From the NCBI GenBank assembly GCA_018831195.1, contig JAHJDP010000042.1:188292-252291 (forward strand): 64,000 bases of DNA, in the 5' to 3' direction. Source of the stretch: Candidatus Eisenbacteria bacterium (GTDB lineage: Bacteria > Eisenbacteria > RBG-16-71-46 > CAIMUX01 > JAHJDP01). A program made the position numbers and the translations under genes. The notes under the pieces are model-generated. The model made no database searches. It saw only the letters and a list, made by a program, of their open reading frames with translations, and was not told where the DNA came from. Below are positions 9,260 to 17,404 of the stretch, piece by piece (positions within the stretch are counted from its first letter, which is position 1; every line of letters begins with the position of its first letter).

Positions 9260-9740
9260 TGACATGCTCCTTACAACGAGCGTGTCGCCGTGAAACGGTT
9301 CGCCGACCTGTCGGCGCTCTATCCGTTGATCGGGGCCCGAAGATATGGTGAACCGACAAACTACCGGAACTTGGCATCGGTGGGCTCACCGGCGTGAGGT
9401 TTGGTTGGGCTGGAGCCTTTAGGGCTGGGAGGGTGGCGTTCGGCGCGGTTGCGATACAGCTAAACACCCTAATCCTCTCTACCAGAATACCTTGCCACGC
9501 GGTTTCCGCGGCGGTCCTCTCCGTAACCTGCTACCCAGGCCCGGGGACCCTGGCCGCTATCGGGCCGGAAATCCTTATAAGTCTCGGCGGCACATCGAGT
9601 TTCGTGTTTATCCAATCCTTTGATTGGCGCCGTGTGGGACAGTTTCTGTCCTGGTCACACTGTAGGCGAGTTGGACCTAAGTGTCAACGTGACCGATTTG
9701 GCTCCTGTAGCGGCCTTTGCTTCTGGGTTAGAATTTCATC
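9260..9740. other. 481-base intergenic region with minus-strand leader and hairpins
   Basis: No convincing coding frame. It holds a good minus-strand promoter near 9659-9687. A ~390-nt GC-rich stretch downstream of it would be the leader of the Arg/Ser-tail gene. Two perfect short hairpins lie just after the predicted start site: CCAATC-CTTT-GATTGG at 9612-9627 and GGACAG-TTT-CTGTCC at 9637-9651. I compared the sequence by eye with RNase P RNA, tmRNA, 6S RNA, SRP RNA and common riboswitch cores and recognised none of them. Confidence 0.45.
9653..9694 (-). promoter_or_regulatory. Sigma70-like promoter inside an inverted repeat
   Basis: On the minus strand, a perfect TTGACA (9687-9682), a 17-nt spacer and TACAGT (9664-9659, 4 of 6 matches to TATAAT) point toward the membrane-protein gene at 9259. 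The element is bracketed by GGTCAC (9653-9658) and GTGACC (9689-9694), a 6-bp inverted repeat that could be an operator. The predicted transcript would start near 9652. Confidence 0.5.
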
Positions 9741-11357
9741 ATGAATCGATGGCGATATAGGGTCCCCCTCCCGATGGGGTCCTGCCGGCGCCGCCTGGGT
9801 CTGTTGGTCATTCTCATGGCCGGATGCTCTACTTGTGCTCCTCAGACAGAGATTGAAACCCTCACTCTGGCGGATGGGAATGTGACGATCCAGAAAGAGG
9901 GCTCTTTCTATACTTTTCGCAGGAATCAGTGGTCTTTTTATTCCTGGATCCATGGAGCGACAAATACCCATCATCCGAGGGATGAGATTCAAGGAACCAC
10001 CCCGCCCGTTCTGATTCATTTTGATGCCCACAGCGATATGCATCCCGCTCCCAGCTGCGCTGAGCCGGAAAGCCTTCGGGCGGGATCTCTCCCGTCTGCG
10101 GAGCGGTACACCATCCGGCTTTCGATTTCGAATTTCATTCTTCCGACCCTCTACTATGGAGTTGTTCGTGAGGTTTATTGGGTCCAACCGCCTATCTCAG
10201 CCTACCAGGGCGGGATGGAGACCGTCCCCTTTGATTTGGAGGAAAGGGACGGCTGGATACGGATTGTCCCCAAACCGGGGGCGCAGCCCCTCGATACGGC
10301 CGCTTGGAGCATCCGTTCCTATCGCGGAGAGAGTGTTCCGCGCAACCTGGATGTCGCCGTTGCGGCGGGGATGGCGGCGGAGGACTGGGCGGCGGGCCCG
10401 TATACCCTGCATTGTCTGAGCTTTGAACAGCTGATCGCCCTTGAGAAGGAGGGGCGTTTTGATGGAATCGAGACGGTGTTCGATCTCGATCTCGACTATT
10501 TTGGGACGAGCGGTTCCTTGCGGGGCTATGGCTATCTGGCTTTCACAAAGGGAAGCCATATCGCCCTGGGCGCCTTGGGTGGAACACTGCCTGTCTTCTA
10601 TCGTTCTCTGAAGGATTTGGAAAGCGAAGCGGGGATCCTTCGGGATTTCATACGCCGCCTCTCCCCCCAGGTCGTCGCCATGGCCGAGTCTCCCGATCAT
10701 GCCCACCGGGGGATGATCCCCAGTTTGGAGGGATGGATCGAAACAGATCTCTTGCCGGGCCGGCGGGAACGGCCCCTCCTCGGCCTTGTCTCACTTCGGA
10801 CCGGGGAATCCCTTACGGATCTCTCACCCGATTGTCCCGTCTCCGTCAATTTAAAAGGGGCGGCGTCCTTCACGGTGGATCTGTCCCGGGGGCCGGAGGT
10901 GGGGGAGGCCCTGGAGATGGCGCTCTATCACAATCCCCACTCTTCCGACGATCAACTCGTCTGGAGGAAGGATTTGGCGGCCGGAGCCTCCTCGGTTGAA
11001 TGCCCGCTCGCCGCTTTCTTCTCCAACGGCCCTGAACCCCTCGGTGCGGGATGGGATCTTGAAATCCGGCAGAAGGCCACCGGATTTCTTCTTTGGAGCT
11101 CCGAGTTTTGTCTTGATGATGACGGATGGCTGCTGCGCTCGACCCTGGAGGATCTTGTTCAATCGGGGCGTCTGGTGGAAGACAATCCGGCGCATTATAT
11201 ATCCATGGCGCCCTCCAGGATTATTGCAGAGGGACGGCGGAACGGCCTGAATCGAAATGAGATTCATCGCCTTCTGCTGGCTCATCCCGGGGTGTGGGAG
11301 CATCAGTGCCGGAATTTACAATCCTTCCGTGAACAAGGTGGCTTGGTGGGGAGGTAG
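9741..11357 (+). CDS. Lipoprotein with UPF0489-like (arginase-fold) domain
   Basis: A 538-residue predicted lipoprotein (lipobox ILMAGC, Cys29). The body shows two motifs typical of UPF0489 proteins: LIHFDAHSDMHP (residues about 91-102, HFDxHxD) and TVFDLDLDYFG (DxDLDYF, about 245-253). These Asp/His clusters resemble the manganese ligands of the arginase/deacetylase fold. As far as I recall, UPF0489 includes peptide arginases of the OspR type that convert Arg to Ornithine in ribosomal peptides; applying that here is inference. DHAHRGMIP may add further ligands. The C-terminal ~200 residues include a beta-rich segment I do not recognise. A lipid-anchored, extracytoplasmic member is unusual for this family. 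No strong ribosome site is visible. No evident operon partner. Confidence 0.65.
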   Translation: MNRWRYRVPLPMGSCRRRLGLLVILMAGCSTCAPQTEIETLTLADGNVTIQKEGSFYTFRRNQWSFYSWIHGATNTHHPRDEIQGTTPPVLIHFDAHSDMHPAPSCAEPESLRAGSLPSAERYTIRLSISNFILPTLYYGVVREVYWVQPPISAYQGGMETVPFDLEERDGWIRIVPKPGAQPLDTAAWSIRSYRGESVPRNLDVAVAAGMAAEDWAAGPYTLHCLSFEQLIALEKEGRFDGIETVFDLDLDYFGTSGSLRGYGYLAFTKGSHIALGALGGTLPVFYRSLKDLESEAGILRDFIRRLSPQVVAMAESPDHAHRGMIPSLEGWIETDLLPGRRERPLLGLVSLRTGESLTDLSPDCPVSVNLKGAASFTVDLSRGPEVGEALEMALYHNPHSSDDQLVWRKDLAAGASSVECPLAAFFSNGPEPLGAGWDLEIRQKATGFLLWSSEFCLDDDGWLLRSTLEDLVQSGRLVEDNPAHYISMAPSRIIAEGRRNGLNRNEIHRLLLAHPGVWEHQCRNLQSFREQGGLVGR

Positions 11358-11382
11358 ACCGGGACTTCAAATCTTCAAATTC

Positions 11383-11411
11383 TTGACACCCCCCACGCGC
11401 CCGACCATAAT
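11383..11411 (+). promoter_or_regulatory. Strong sigma70-like promoter
   Basis: TTGACA (11383-11388), a 17-nt spacer and CATAAT (11406-11411, 5 of 6 matches). It lies 25 bases after the stop of the UPF0489-like gene and points to the membrane protein at 11637, giving a predicted 5' untranslated region of about 220 nt with no obvious ORF. Confidence 0.6.
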
Positions 11412-11636
11412 TCGGTTACCTTGGCTGGTCGGGTAAGCCTTCTCACATGGCACTGCACGACCGATTGACATTCTGCGCGCTTCAAGAGGCGATCTCCCCT
11501 TCCTGCTCCGGACGGGGTCAAGGTAGAAGGACTCCCCTTCGCCGCCTTCAGGCATACCCTACGCCGATATGGATCCTTCCATCCACGCCGTCGCACAAGA
11601 CCCGTGCTCTTCATCCGGTGATACAAGGAGGCAAGC

Positions 11637-12146
11637 ATGCAGATTTCCGGGCATAGATTCGGATTTCTTGTGGCGGTCAATAGCATCGTCTTTGTCGGAT
11701 TGTCGATGCTTCTCCTGGGATCTCTGTTCCAGATGACAAGATCCGATCAATCGATGCGACTGGGGCTGCTCTGTCTTGTTATGATCTCTTTCTTCGGTCT
11801 CATCGGGCTGGTGCAGAGCAGGCTCCCGGCCATAAAAATGACGAGGGAAGGCCGGCAAAGCAGTGTGGAGCGCTCCATCAACAGGGTGCGGACGACAATC
11901 GGAATTTGGATGAATTCCTCACAGAAGACACCCAAAGCGGTCGCCGCCGATATAAATTTATTGATCAAAGAAGAACCGAAGCTTCCAATTCAGATAAGAG
12001 AACTTCTTCTTCGCGTGAGAGAGGAGGGCGATAAGCTTGAGGAGGAGATTATGAGGGAAGTCATCTACTGGGATCGATCAACAAACAAAGTTTCCTCGAG
12101 GGCCAGGGAAGAACTTGATACCTATTTGAGGGAGGCGGCTTTGTAG
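11637..12146 (+). CDS. Two-helix membrane protein with cytoplasmic helical domain
   Basis: A 169-residue protein of unknown function. Residues 8-30 (FGFLVAVNSIVFVGLSMLLLGSL) and 43-60 (GLLCLVMISFFGLIGLVQ) are membrane helices joined by a short loop. The remaining ~105 residues are charged and helical (EEPKLPIQIRELLLRVREEGDKLEEEIMREV...), compatible with a coiled coil on the cytoplasmic side. The ribosome site AAGGAGG is ideally placed before the ATG at 11637. It sits behind its own strong promoter and precedes the carbonic-anhydrase-like gene by 92 bases in the same direction, so the two may be co-transcribed. Confidence 0.65.
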   Translation: MQISGHRFGFLVAVNSIVFVGLSMLLLGSLFQMTRSDQSMRLGLLCLVMISFFGLIGLVQSRLPAIKMTREGRQSSVERSINRVRTTIGIWMNSSQKTPKAVAADINLLIKEEPKLPIQIRELLLRVREEGDKLEEEIMREVIYWDRSTNKVSSRAREELDTYLREAAL

Positions 12147-12238
12147 GGCTCCTGGCGCCGCCGCCCCGATAATACAATTGGTATGGGAGAGTGTCATGCG
12201 CATCGCTCTCTCATTCCCATCATTGCAGAGAGGTGATC

Positions 12239-12625
12239 ATGGCGAGCTTTTGTACAACGATAAACTGCATGGACGGCAGAGTTCAGCTGCCGGTTATTCA
12301 TTATCTCAAAGAGAGATTTGGTGCCGATTATATCGATTCGATAACGGAACCGGGTCCCGTACGGATCCTCGCTGAGCAGACAAAAACCCTCCTGATAGAG
12401 TCGATCTTCGCAAGATTGACGATATCGGTCGAGAGCCACAAATCCAGGGCGGTGGCGGTGGTCGGGCATCATGATTGTGCCGGCAATCCCGCGCCGAAAG
12501 AGGAACAACTCGAGCAGATTGCACAGTCTATCCGATTCATCAAACAACGATTCAATTCCATCCAGGTCATCGGTCTCTGGGTGGATGAGAATTGGGACGT
12601 GATGGAATGGAGGCCCTCCAAATAG
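12239..12625 (+). CDS. Minimal beta-carbonic-anhydrase-like protein
   Basis: A 128-residue cytoplasmic protein with the zinc-site signature of beta-carbonic anhydrases: Cys10-x-Asp12-x-Arg14 (INCMDGRVQ) and His77-x-x-Cys80 (VVGHHDCAGN). True beta-CAs are about 190-220 residues. This one lacks much of the N-terminal arm and the C-terminal helices, so CO2 hydration is possible but not certain; it may be a relative that binds zinc for another role. The ATG at 12239 has GAGAGGTGAT upstream, while an in-frame start 48 bases earlier lacks a ribosome site and adds a non-conserved extension. Confidence 0.65.
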   Translation: MASFCTTINCMDGRVQLPVIHYLKERFGADYIDSITEPGPVRILAEQTKTLLIESIFARLTISVESHKSRAVAVVGHHDCAGNPAPKEEQLEQIAQSIRFIKQRFNSIQVIGLWVDENWDVMEWRPSK

Positions 12626-12834
12626 GACGGATCCTATCAGGGCAGAGTTAATCCCACCAAACAGCTATCTTTACCTTTCGATGATCGGCTGATTTTGGCC
12701 TGCTGTCATAACTCTATTTCTATCAGCCAGTTAAAGTGTCTGTCGCCGCCGGTGTTTTTCTTGCTTTTGCTCCAGAAGGGCCCCGGATTGCCGATACCTG
12801 ATATATCCGTCTGTATCTGACACTTGGGGGAATT

Positions 12835-14499
12835 ATGAACGAGGTCTTTCAAACGCATCTTTCATTCCTGGATGACCATATTGGCGGCTTCCTCAGCGGG
12901 AAAGCCTACCTTGCCTTTGGTGAGGGGGGATCAGGGAAATCCATCATGGGACTCCAGTACGCGCTCGGCGCCGTCAAAAACGGCGAGGCGGCGGTTTATA
13001 TGGTCATGGAAAGACCCGCTGATCTCATCGCACAGGGCATGAGCCTCGGTCTTGGTCTCGATCCTGCTGTTAAGAGTGGGCGACTTATCTTTCTTGAGTA
13101 TGACAGGGATGTGACAAGCCGGATCATGCGATTCGGCTGGAAGCCCTTCCTTGAACAACTGGAACCCCTTCGTCAGGAAGGGGAGATCCGGCGGATTGTT
13201 TTTGATCCTATCCATCCTCTTTTCGCCGGAACGACCGAAGAAGGGCGACTACGCTACGATCTCCGCTATTTAGTGGAGACATTACAGGAATGGAATTGGA
13301 CACCGCTATTCCTGAATGATCGAGGAGCGACGCAGGGCCATCCGTCATTTTATCGGGTTTTTACGGAAGTCTGCTACGGTGTCTTTGAGCTGCAAGACGA
13401 GATTGAGAATCTTGAATCGAACAAATACCTCTTCATTCACAATATCAGGCAGTCATCAGATCGGATGCGGAAAATCCCCTTTCAGATTGTGGCGGACAGG
13501 GGAATTGTTGAACGATCCATCAGCAGGCCTGATGTGATTGAGATTCCGGTGGCTGTTCAGGGAAAGGAAGAGGAAGAACCGGCTATGCCGACCGTGCTCT
13601 TCGCTGACGATGATCCATTTGTCCGATCCATTCTCAAGAAGGCGCTGCGGAAGGAGTTTAACATTATATTGGCGGAGGACGGCGCCGAAGCCGTGACATT
13701 CGCGTTGAGTGAAAAACCGGATGTCGTTGTGCTTGATGTGGAAATGCCGCGATTTTCAGGATTTGAAGTCTGCCGCACTTTGCGAGCGAGAGGATTTGAT
13801 CGCGCGATCATCTTCATCTCCGCCGCCGGAAGCCAGGAAGAACGGGTCAAAGGGTTATCTCTGGGAGCCAACGATTTTATCACAAAACCGTTTGATTTGC
13901 TGGTGGTCCAAGAAAAGATCCGCAATGCAAGCCGTATCCGGGTGACCAGCGCCGGCCCGCGGCAGCAGAATATTCCATTGGAAACCTTGTTGGATACGGC
14001 CCACGGAACCCGGTTGTCAGGCGCCGAATTCAGAATGAGATTAGCCAGAGCTTGTGAAGGTATCGAGAAATTCGATGTCCCGATCGGCATTGTTCAATTA
14101 AATTGGGATGCGGAACAGCTGGGTGAAGATGCCGTACAAAGAATCCATTCGGATCTTGAAAACTGGAGCCGGCCCGAGGATCTCATGACCTTTAATGATC
14201 ATAATGAAGCCCTTGTCGTCCTCAATGCCGAGGGCCGCAGCGGGACAATAGCCTATATACGGAAACTTCGCCGGTTTTGGGTGCAAAATCTCGGTCCAGA
14301 GAACGCGGCCGGGTTCCTAAGCCAAATCAAGGTCTCCTTCGGTATTGTACAATCTACCGGGAAGAAAGCGCTCACACCCAAAAGGGCGCTGGCTTTTGTG
14401 GAGAATCAACAGGCTAATCTTTATGGCGATCCAATGTTCCAACGATCCTCTGATGGGGAATCCGGGGATTCTTCAACGTCGACCGGAACCGATGGATGA
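12835..14499 (+). CDS. KaiC-like ATPase fused to response-receiver and degenerate GGDEF domain
   Basis: A 554-residue cytoplasmic regulator. Residues 1-235 form a KaiC/RecA-type ATPase with Walker A GEGGSGKS (29-36) and a Walker B-like IRRIVFDP (Asp124). Residues 251-365 are a receiver (REC) domain with acidic pocket DDD (258-260), phosphoacceptor Asp301 in VVVLDVEMP, Ser329 and Lys351 (TKPFD). Residues ~390-530 look like a diguanylate-cyclase fold whose GGDEF signature is replaced by NDHNEA (RPEDLMTFNDHNEALVVL), so cyclase activity is unlikely. It is the first gene of an apparent exopolysaccharide operon whose next gene begins within a few bases of its stop. GGGGGAATT precedes the ATG. A role as phospho-controlled regulator of polymer synthesis is inference. 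Confidence 0.85.
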   Translation: MNEVFQTHLSFLDDHIGGFLSGKAYLAFGEGGSGKSIMGLQYALGAVKNGEAAVYMVMERPADLIAQGMSLGLGLDPAVKSGRLIFLEYDRDVTSRIMRFGWKPFLEQLEPLRQEGEIRRIVFDPIHPLFAGTTEEGRLRYDLRYLVETLQEWNWTPLFLNDRGATQGHPSFYRVFTEVCYGVFELQDEIENLESNKYLFIHNIRQSSDRMRKIPFQIVADRGIVERSISRPDVIEIPVAVQGKEEEEPAMPTVLFADDDPFVRSILKKALRKEFNIILAEDGAEAVTFALSEKPDVVVLDVEMPRFSGFEVCRTLRARGFDRAIIFISAAGSQEERVKGLSLGANDFITKPFDLLVVQEKIRNASRIRVTSAGPRQQNIPLETLLDTAHGTRLSGAEFRMRLARACEGIEKFDVPIGIVQLNWDAEQLGEDAVQRIHSDLENWSRPEDLMTFNDHNEALVVLNAEGRSGTIAYIRKLRRFWVQNLGPENAAGFLSQIKVSFGIVQSTGKKALTPKRALAFVENQQANLYGDPMFQRSSDGESGDSSTSTGTDG

Positions 14500-14507
14500 G
14501 GGGATTG

Positions 14508-15797
14508 ATGAAGCCTCTGATGCGCGCATCCTTGATCCTGTTCTTCTGGATCTCCGTTTTTTCCGGCGCCTCGGGGTATCCATTGCCGGCCAATATGGCG
14601 GCAGGCGACAGCCTTCTGGCGGCGGCCCGGGAAGCCCTTTGGAGCGGCGATGAAAAGGGAGCGGTTTCAGACTTCAAGGCCTACTTAACGATCCGGCCCC
14701 AGGATCATTCCGCCCGTTTTGATCTGGCGAACGCGCTGGCCTGGTCGGGGAACCCCAATCAGGCTGTCCCATTATATGATGAACTCCTCAAGGGAAGCCC
14801 CCAGGATACGTCCTACATCAGGGCGCGGGCCAATGCGCTCCATTGGGCCGGGCGGAATGAAGAAGCGATGCTGGAATTGTGCTCTCTGCTGTCTGTGATG
14901 GGTGAGGATCCGGAATCGAGTCCGCAAATCCGCCGGATCCGAAGGCTTTTGGATCCGGAGAGAACCGGCGAAACAGAGTACTTTCATGATTCCGGCGGGA
15001 TGACGGCGGTGCGTACGCAATGGGTCCATCAAGTGATCGGATCGGTCATGCGGAATATATCGATGGATGCCGCATTGGAGTGGATCTCCGACGGCGACAA
15101 CGAATTCACGGGCACCGAGCTTGTCGCCGGCGTGACGCATGTATTTTCCGGGGGCCATACACTAAGAAGCCGGACAGGCGGTGTGTTTTATAATGACGAT
15201 GGATCAGAGCCGAGAATCGACCTGCGTTTTCTTTCACGCCCTGTGTCAAGGCTCACAACCAATGTGCAGTTGAACTATCGCGATCGAGCGTACGAACTCA
15301 AAAGCTATAGAGCCCACCGGCAATCAGTGCGCGGGTGGGAGGGGCTTCTCTCATCTTATATGAGCTTTCCCGGAGACCGAGGCATTTTCGCACAGATTCG
15401 CGCGGGCCGGTATGATGATCGAAATATTGTGCGATCGATGGATCTCTCTCTTGAAGTTCCAATCCACAAAACGTTCTTGTTGGTCGGGTCGGCATATGGA
15501 ATCGACTATCAAAACATCTCGGAGAATTACTGGTCCCCCGAGAAGGAATGGAATCTCGCGGCAAAACTGATAAAGCAGTTATCATTGTCTCAGTCCTCTT
15601 CCTTGAAATTGGCGCTATGGGGCGGCGGTATCGGAAATGAATATGGCCGGGGCCGCATGACCGGCGCGAGTGCGGAGTTATCGCTTAGACCCGCAACAAG
15701 GCTGGAGATCTTCGGGTCGGCTGAATATCATTCTTCGCGCCGTGAAACGACGTATCTGTGGCGGGTCTTTACTTTTGCCCTGCGATGGAGCCCATAA
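14508..15797 (+). CDS. TPR-containing outer-membrane beta-barrel protein (YaiO/PgaA-like)
   Basis: An exported protein of about 430 residues. A signal peptide (MKPLMRASLILFFWISVFSGASG) is followed by TPR-like helical repeats (residues ~30-130: GDEKGAVSDFKAYLTIRPQD, NPNQAVPLYDELLKGSPQD, NEEAMLELCSLL). A C-terminal barrel of alternating beta-strands runs to the terminal LRWSP and resembles YaiO-type barrels. TPR plus barrel is the architecture of PgaA, the exporter and deacetylase partner for poly-GlcNAc, but this protein is only about half PgaA's length. The first in-frame ATG (14496) overlaps the stop of the KaiC-like gene; the ATG at 14508 has GAGGGG 5 nt upstream and is preferred. The glycosyltransferase follows after one base. 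Confidence 0.78.
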   Translation: MKPLMRASLILFFWISVFSGASGYPLPANMAAGDSLLAAAREALWSGDEKGAVSDFKAYLTIRPQDHSARFDLANALAWSGNPNQAVPLYDELLKGSPQDTSYIRARANALHWAGRNEEAMLELCSLLSVMGEDPESSPQIRRIRRLLDPERTGETEYFHDSGGMTAVRTQWVHQVIGSVMRNISMDAALEWISDGDNEFTGTELVAGVTHVFSGGHTLRSRTGGVFYNDDGSEPRIDLRFLSRPVSRLTTNVQLNYRDRAYELKSYRAHRQSVRGWEGLLSSYMSFPGDRGIFAQIRAGRYDDRNIVRSMDLSLEVPIHKTFLLVGSAYGIDYQNISENYWSPEKEWNLAAKLIKQLSLSQSSSLKLALWGGGIGNEYGRGRMTGASAELSLRPATRLEIFGSAEYHSSRRETTYLWRVFTFALRWSP

Positions 15798-15798
15798 T

Positions 15799-17112
15799 AT
15801 GCTCAAGAGGACGACAAGCTATTTCGCCCTGTTTATCTTTCTGGCCGCCTTTTTATCTTTGGCCGGTTACCTCATTTTTGCACTCGTTTTTAAAGAGCCC
15901 CTTCCGGTTATGCCGATCCTCATTCGCGGCGCCGGAGGATTCTTCTTCGGTTTCATGTGCCTGCTGCTGCTGCGTTATCTTTTCTTGATGTGGTTTGCCT
16001 ATCTGGACCAGGTGGAGGGCTCCTTGGAGAAAACGCCGGAATCGACACCCGGCGTCAGTATTATTGTACCAGCCTTCAACGAGGGGGCCGGAATCGAGGC
16101 GGCTATCCGCTCGCTGCTGGAACTCGATTACCCGACCTATGAGATTATCGTGGTGGATGACGGCTCAACGGATGATACGTATCAGAGAGCCCAATCGATG
16201 GAGGGGCGGTATTCCGGGGTGCGCATCCGCGTTTTACACAAGCGAAACGGGGGCAAGGCGAGCGCATTGAATCTCGGTATCGCGGCGGCAGATGAAGAAT
16301 TGATTCTCTGTGTTGATGGCGATTCCAAGTTGGCGCCCGGCAGTCTTAGATCGGCGATGATCCATTTCGCTGATCCGGATGTAGGGGCGGTGGCTGGAAA
16401 TGTTAAAGTGGTCAACCGGCGCAATATGATTACTCGTCTGCAGGCTTTGGAATATATCGAAGGTTTGAATATGGTCCGGAGGGCGCAGGCCTTCTTCCGG
16501 TCGGTGAATATCATTCCAGGGCCTTTCGGGATCTTTCGGCGGCGGGTGATACTCGAGGCGGGCGGCTATACGACCGACACATTCGCCGAGGATTGCGATA
16601 TTACCCTGAAGATTCTTGAGCGCGGCTGGAAGATCCGCTATGAGCCGCATGCCATTGCTTTCACTGAAGCGCCGGAGAACATGCAGGACCTCATCAAGCA
16701 GCGTTACCGCTGGACAAGAGGGGTGCTGCAGGCTCTCAAAAAGCGCTGGGCAGCGGCCTTGAGCTTTAGAAATAGAGGACTTTCCTTTGCGGTTCTGTAC
16801 CTCTCATTCGAAGGATTGATCTGGCCTGCGGTCAATGTCGCGGCGCATCTCTTCCTCATCTATGTGACGGGATTATACGGAGGCGGGGCGCTCCTCGTTC
16901 TATGGTGGGCGCAACTCACGGTATTGGATCTGGTGGCGGCGCTCTACTGCATTGTTGTAGAGGAGGAGCGGTTGTCGCTGATTCCCTACGCCATCGTATA
17001 CCGGCTTTTCTTTGCTTTAGCCTTGGATATCTGCAAACTCGCCGCCTCGGTGGAGGAACTCTTCGCGGTTGAGATGAGCTGGGGGAAGGTCGAACGCCGG
17101 GGACGAATCTAA
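15799..17112 (+). CDS. Processive family-2 glycosyltransferase (PgaC/IcaA-like)
   Basis: A 437-residue inner-membrane polysaccharide synthase. Two N-terminal helices (TTSYFALFIFLAAFLSLAGYL; IRGAGGFFFGFMCLLLLRYLF) are followed by a GT2 core with VDDGSTDDT, the DxD site in VDGDSK, the catalytic AED (FAEDCD) and QRYRW. The QxxRW motif is the hallmark of processive enzymes that make cellulose, hyaluronan or poly-GlcNAc. C-terminal membrane helices complete the expected topology. With the neighbouring polysaccharide deacetylase it most resembles poly-beta-1,6-GlcNAc systems; substrate identity is inference. The ATG at 15799 has GGAG 8 nt upstream, inside the end of the previous gene. Confidence 0.92.
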   Translation: MLKRTTSYFALFIFLAAFLSLAGYLIFALVFKEPLPVMPILIRGAGGFFFGFMCLLLLRYLFLMWFAYLDQVEGSLEKTPESTPGVSIIVPAFNEGAGIEAAIRSLLELDYPTYEIIVVDDGSTDDTYQRAQSMEGRYSGVRIRVLHKRNGGKASALNLGIAAADEELILCVDGDSKLAPGSLRSAMIHFADPDVGAVAGNVKVVNRRNMITRLQALEYIEGLNMVRRAQAFFRSVNIIPGPFGIFRRRVILEAGGYTTDTFAEDCDITLKILERGWKIRYEPHAIAFTEAPENMQDLIKQRYRWTRGVLQALKKRWAAALSFRNRGLSFAVLYLSFEGLIWPAVNVAAHLFLIYVTGLYGGGALLVLWWAQLTVLDLVAALYCIVVEEERLSLIPYAIVYRLFFALALDICKLAASVEELFAVEMSWGKVERRGRI

Positions 17113-17150
17113 CAGGGCGTCAAGTCCTTTAGATTCATGGAGGATGTACA

Positions 17151-17378
17151 ATGAGTCTCATTCCTTTCTTTTCAACGGTGATCCTGGTGGCGACTATCGC
17201 CTCGATCATCCTCGCGATAGCGTCTTACCTTGCCTACAAGGCGAGGGAGCGGAGAAATCCGAATAGGGAATTTAATGAAGCGGAGAGGCGCGAAGCCGTC
17301 TTTTTCCACCGGTACGTGCCGACGCAGATTCAAGCCACTGGGACCGATGATGAGCCGATGGAGACGCCGGATATTTGA
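17151..17378 (+). CDS. Small single-helix membrane protein in exopolysaccharide operon
   Basis: A 75-residue protein with one membrane helix (residues 4-28, IPFFSTVILVATIASIILAIASYLA) and a charged cytoplasmic tail (YKARERRNPNREFNEAERREA...). It lies 38 bases after the synthase and 26 bases before the deacetylase, so an accessory role to the synthase, as PgaD or IcaD have, is plausible. I see no sequence similarity to PgaD, which has two helices. GAGGATGTACA precedes the ATG. Confidence 0.6.
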   Translation: MSLIPFFSTVILVATIASIILAIASYLAYKARERRNPNREFNEAERREAVFFHRYVPTQIQATGTDDEPMETPDI

Positions 17379-17404
17379 GGACCTTTAAAAAAGGAGTGAA
17401 TGAT

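Noticed and set aside
9495-9560. Sequence resembling the GGTAGC...GGTTAC element of c-di-GMP-I riboswitches in the leader (minus strand)
   Set aside because: The partner GGGCAAACC and GCAAAGC elements are missing, so the likeness is partial and probably chance.
12835-14499. Circadian-clock KaiC
   Set aside because: Only one RecA domain is present, fused to REC and GGDEF-like domains, with no KaiA or KaiB nearby.
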